From an uncultured Clostridia bacterium (GTDB lineage: Bacteria; Bacillota; Clostridia; TANB77; CAG-508), in NCBI GenBank assembly GCA_944392105.1, contig CALXVM010000012.1, positions 1 to 55,122 on the forward strand: DNA of 55,122 nucleotides. Reading direction: 5' to 3'. The stretch's first letter is position 1. Every line of letters starts with the position of its first letter. A model generated the notes under the pieces. The model was not told the DNA's origin and did no database searches. It saw only the letters and a list, made by a program, of their open reading frames with translations. This document shows, one piece after another, positions 52,812 to 55,122 of this stretch. Position numbers and translations under genes: made by a program.

Positions 52812-53459
52812 GTGAGAAATACAAAGATAAAAAGCAGTAAAAGGATTTTAACGGCAATTGCAAACTATTTTATAGAAAATATTAAAGCTTATACTTTTAT
52901 AGCAATTATATTTATTATAGGTATAATATTAGCAATTGTTTTTATAAATTATTTAGATGAAAGTCAAAGAAACGAAATTAGTACATATATAACTACATTT
53001 ACAAATTCATTAAAAGATGGTTATACAATAGATAAGGGAGCATTACTTACAAGTTCTATATGGAAAAATGTAATATTATGTATTATTATGTGGTTTACAG
53101 GCTCTACAGTTATAGGAATACCACTTGTATTAGGAATAGTAGCATATAGAGGTTTCTGCTTAGGATATACAATAATATCGTTGACTTTTACATATGGGAC
53201 TTGGGATGGGACAATATTTTTTCTTACATCTATGTTGTTACAAAACCTAATATTAATACCGTGTATTTTATCACTTGCTGTAAGTGGACTAAAGCTGTAT
53301 AAATCAATAGTAAAAGACAGAAGAAGAGAAAACGTAAAAATAGAAATAGTAAGGCATACTATATTCTCAATATTAATGCTAATTATGCTAATTATAGCAG
53401 CATTAATCGAAACATACATATCAACTAGCTTATTTCAGACTATAATAGGAATATTTTAA
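52812..53459 (+). CDS. spoIIM: Stage II sporulation protein M
   Basis: 215 residues. Five or six hydrophobic segments with the SpoIIM/YdfG pattern (ENIKAYTFIAIIFIIGIILA, then FTGSTVIGIPLVLGIVAYRG). It is needed with SpoIID and SpoIIP for engulfment, which indicates an endospore-forming ancestry. GTG start at 52812 follows GGAGGAATAAC. xerD follows, an order common in Clostridia and Bacilli. Confidence 0.88.
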   Translation: MRNTKIKSSKRILTAIANYFIENIKAYTFIAIIFIIGIILAIVFINYLDESQRNEISTYITTFTNSLKDGYTIDKGALLTSSIWKNVILCIIMWFTGSTVIGIPLVLGIVAYRGFCLGYTIISLTFTYGTWDGTIFFLTSMLLQNLILIPCILSLAVSGLKLYKSIVKDRRRENVKIEIVRHTIFSILMLIMLIIAALIETYISTSLFQTIIGIF

Positions 53460-53734
53460 AAGTAAGATTTAAGCTATACTAATTGAAACACAGCGAAACT
53501 TAATAGTTAAATACAATTTAAAATAATAAGAATAGGTAAATTTTAAAATTGAAATGTAGTTTGTAAAACTAATGTCTATTATAAGATAATAATAAAAATA
53601 AAATAAAAAATAATAAAAATATCTTTACAATTTTGGCGTAATTTGATATAACATATAAAGTGATTTATGTAAATTCTTTAATTAAAAAAGTTATATTACA
53701 TGCGCATAATATTTAAAGGGATAGGGGAGCTGAA

Positions 53735-54616
53735 ATGGAAAAACATATAAAATTATTTTTGGAATTTCTTCAAGACGACAAAAAGTTGTCAAACAACACA
53801 TTACAATCATACAGAAGAGATATAGAACAATATAAGGACTATATTCAAAATAACAAAATCAACTACTTAAAAGTAGATGGTGAAGATTTACAAGAATATT
53901 TGAAAAAATTGCAAGAGATGGGAAAGAAAACTTCTACTATTTCTAGAAATTTAGCATCAATAAGGTCATTCTATCAATTTTTATTAAGAATAAAAAAAGT
54001 AAAACATGATCCAACTGATGGTATACAATCACCAAAAGTAGAGAAAAAAGCACCAAGTGTATTAACATCAAAAGAAGTAGAGTTACTTTTAGAACAACCA
54101 AAAGATGTTGATTTAAAAGGAACTAGAGATAAAGCAATGCTTGAATTTGCATATGCTACAGGAATGAGAGTAACAGAAATAATTTCATTAGATATAGACG
54201 ATGTAAACTTAAACGAAGGATATGTTACATGTAATAGTGGTAAAAAACAAAGAACAATTCCAATAGGAACAATGTCTTTAAAAGCTTTAAAAGAATACAT
54301 AGAAGAAGCAAGGCCAGTTATAATAAAAGACGAAAACGAAAAAGCTTTATTTGTTAACACAAACGGAAAGAGACTAACAAGACAAGGATTCTGGAAAATA
54401 ATAAAATATTATAAAGAACAAGCTCATATTGCAAAAGATATTACACCACATGTATTAAGACACTCATTTGCAACACATTTACTACAAAATGGAGCAGACT
54501 TAAAGTCAATACAAACAATGCTTGGTCACTCAGACATATCATCGACACAAGTATATGTTCAATTCCAAGACCCAGAACTAAGAGATATATACAAAAAAAG
54601 CCACCCAAGAGCCTAG
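53735..54616 (+). CDS. xerD: Tyrosine recombinase XerD
   Basis: 293 residues. The catalytic set is complete: Arg145, Lys170, His239 and Arg242 (HVLRH), His265 and nucleophile Tyr274. It resolves chromosome dimers with XerC. The gene sits next to spoIIM as in other Firmicutes, so it is the housekeeping recombinase rather than an element integrase. The ATG follows GGGGAGCTGAA. Confidence 0.93.
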   Translation: MEKHIKLFLEFLQDDKKLSNNTLQSYRRDIEQYKDYIQNNKINYLKVDGEDLQEYLKKLQEMGKKTSTISRNLASIRSFYQFLLRIKKVKHDPTDGIQSPKVEKKAPSVLTSKEVELLLEQPKDVDLKGTRDKAMLEFAYATGMRVTEIISLDIDDVNLNEGYVTCNSGKKQRTIPIGTMSLKALKEYIEEARPVIIKDENEKALFVNTNGKRLTRQGFWKIIKYYKEQAHIAKDITPHVLRHSFATHLLQNGADLKSIQTMLGHSDISSTQVYVQFQDPELRDIYKKSHPRA

Positions 54617-54617
54617 T

Positions 54618-54670
54618 TGGAAATTAGGGACAGGTCCCAACTTCCCAAATCGGGAAATTGGGGACAGGTC
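54618..54670. repeat. REP-like palindromic repeat, copy 6
   Basis: GGAAATTAGGGACAGGTCCC and GGGAAATTGGGGACAGGTC around a short spacer, starting two bases after the xerD stop codon. Confidence 0.8.
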
Positions 54671-54695
54671 AAGTAAAAAGATATGATTAAAATAT

Positions 54696-54745
54696 AACCA
54701 ATAGTTAAGTAAAATGATAATTATTTATTTAACTATTGGTTTCCT
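54696..54745 (+). terminator. Intrinsic terminator of xerD
   Basis: 13-bp perfect stem AACCAATAGTTAA (54696-54708) with TTAACTATTGGTT (54729-54741) followed by TTCC. The loop is 20 bases. Confidence 0.65.
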
Positions 54746-54916
54746 ATTTTTACATTAAAATTTTAAAATCAGACGAAACAATAATGTCATTTAAAATGAA
54801 ACAAAAATTTAGAATCAGAACGAAAAGTCAATTGAAAAAGTAAAATATATTTAGAAAAAGTAAATTCTAATTACCGATTAAATGCTATTTGAATGGATTT
54901 AATTGTTCAAAAAGGG

Positions 54917-54945
54917 TTGCTTTTTCTTTAATTTTTGTGTAAAAT
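54917..54945 (+). promoter_or_regulatory. Promoter of the right-edge RNA
   Basis: TTGCTT (54917-54922), 17 bases, TAAAAT (54940-54945) with TGTG before it. Confidence 0.55.
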
Positions 54946-54951
54946 GAAAAT

Positions 54952-55122
54952 ATAAACAAGAAAAAAGGGCGACTTTAAGCGAGTGAATATAAACTAATTT
55001 TTTTCTGTGTAAGATTAATTTCTATTCACTTTAGTGGTGCTCTCAACAGAGGCATATTAAGTTAGCCATAGGTGCTTCTTGTTACAAATTAACTAAAATT
55101 TATTTTAAAAGATAGGGTTGTA
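54952..55122 (+). ncRNA. Candidate structured RNA or riboswitch, cut by the window end
   Basis: No reading frame is evident. AACAAGAA (54955-54962) pairs with TTCTTGTT (55076-55083), closing a domain. Inside are a long hairpin (54982-54998 with 55014-55030; AGTGAATA with TATTCACT) and a small one around GCTCTCAACAGAGGC. The pattern resembles a three-way junction. I recognise no known family. Region 54746-54916 is AT-rich with nothing notable. Confidence 0.45.

Noticed and set aside
53735..54616. Integrase of a mobile element
   Set aside because: Sequence and position next to spoIIM indicate the housekeeping XerD.
1..55122. CRISPR array or complete IS element
   Set aside because: No array of regular direct repeats with spacers and no transposase gene was found.

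Overview
The window is very AT-rich, gene-dense DNA with Gram-positive signals: strong AGGAGG-type ribosome binding sites, TTGACA/TATAAT promoters, AGA as the main arginine codon, and TGA used as a stop. SpoIIM, sortase and LPxTG proteins, a tyrS T-box leader, TmcAL (YlbM) and the non-mevalonate isoprenoid genes ispG and ispH point to a low-GC member of the Clostridia, probably an uncultured gut or rumen lineage. No prophage structural genes, CRISPR array, complete IS element, rRNA or tRNA gene was found.

Layout. 1-960: 3' end of an unidentified transcript, then a RelE/ParE-type toxin-antitoxin pair flanked by a 16-bp direct repeat. 1148-4262: an unknown two-gene operon and two small membrane proteins. 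4477-6051: a polyprenyl diphosphate synthase and an unknown helical protein. 6426-12345: a cell-surface block with an LPxTG cohesin-like protein, a sortase, a dockerin-bearing glucosaminidase split by a +1 frameshift, and a membrane-anchored cohesin-like protein. 12563-25223: mostly nucleotide sanitation and RNA or DNA modification (Maf, RlmD-like, HAM1-like, radical SAM, UDG-like, RelA/SpoT-like, two GNATs, FolC, DUF84, Nudix, dGTPase, RsmB/F-like). 25340-28868: MBL-fold hydrolase, UppP, CysE and TyrRS with its T-box. 29483-33312: a truncated pilin-like protein, a DUF1287 protein and a NatAB exporter. 33415-35585: the paired DUF4130 and radical-SAM DNA-metabolism proteins. 35909-38004: ispG-ispH. 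38209-43073: a TetR repressor and a heterodimeric ABC exporter. 43113-54616: Nudix, TVP38, MetK, a CmpB-like membrane protein, RNase HI, TmcAL, CoaE, a degenerate HD protein, EndoQ-like protein, SpoIIM and XerD. The right edge holds a promoter and the start of an apparently structured RNA.

Themes. (1) The surface block reads as one system: sortase-anchored and membrane-anchored cohesins that could hold a dockerin-tagged peptidoglycan hydrolase. I consider this the most interesting candidate. (2) Many products clean the nucleotide pool or recognise deaminated bases. (3) Isoprenoid and undecaprenyl lipid supply is spread over several loci (ispG, ispH, polyprenyl synthase, uppP). (4) A REP-like palindrome family built on GGGACAGGTC or GGACCAGATC recurs at 3' ends of genes and sometimes supplies the stop codon. 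Two larger perfect-stem palindromic elements are also present. (5) Several genes have suggestive 5' control: the tyrS T-box, a terminator leader before a GNAT gene, a hairpin covering the cysE ribosome binding site, a mini-ORF coupled to coaE, a TetR operator inside its own promoter, and LexA-like palindromes before the DNA-repair pair.
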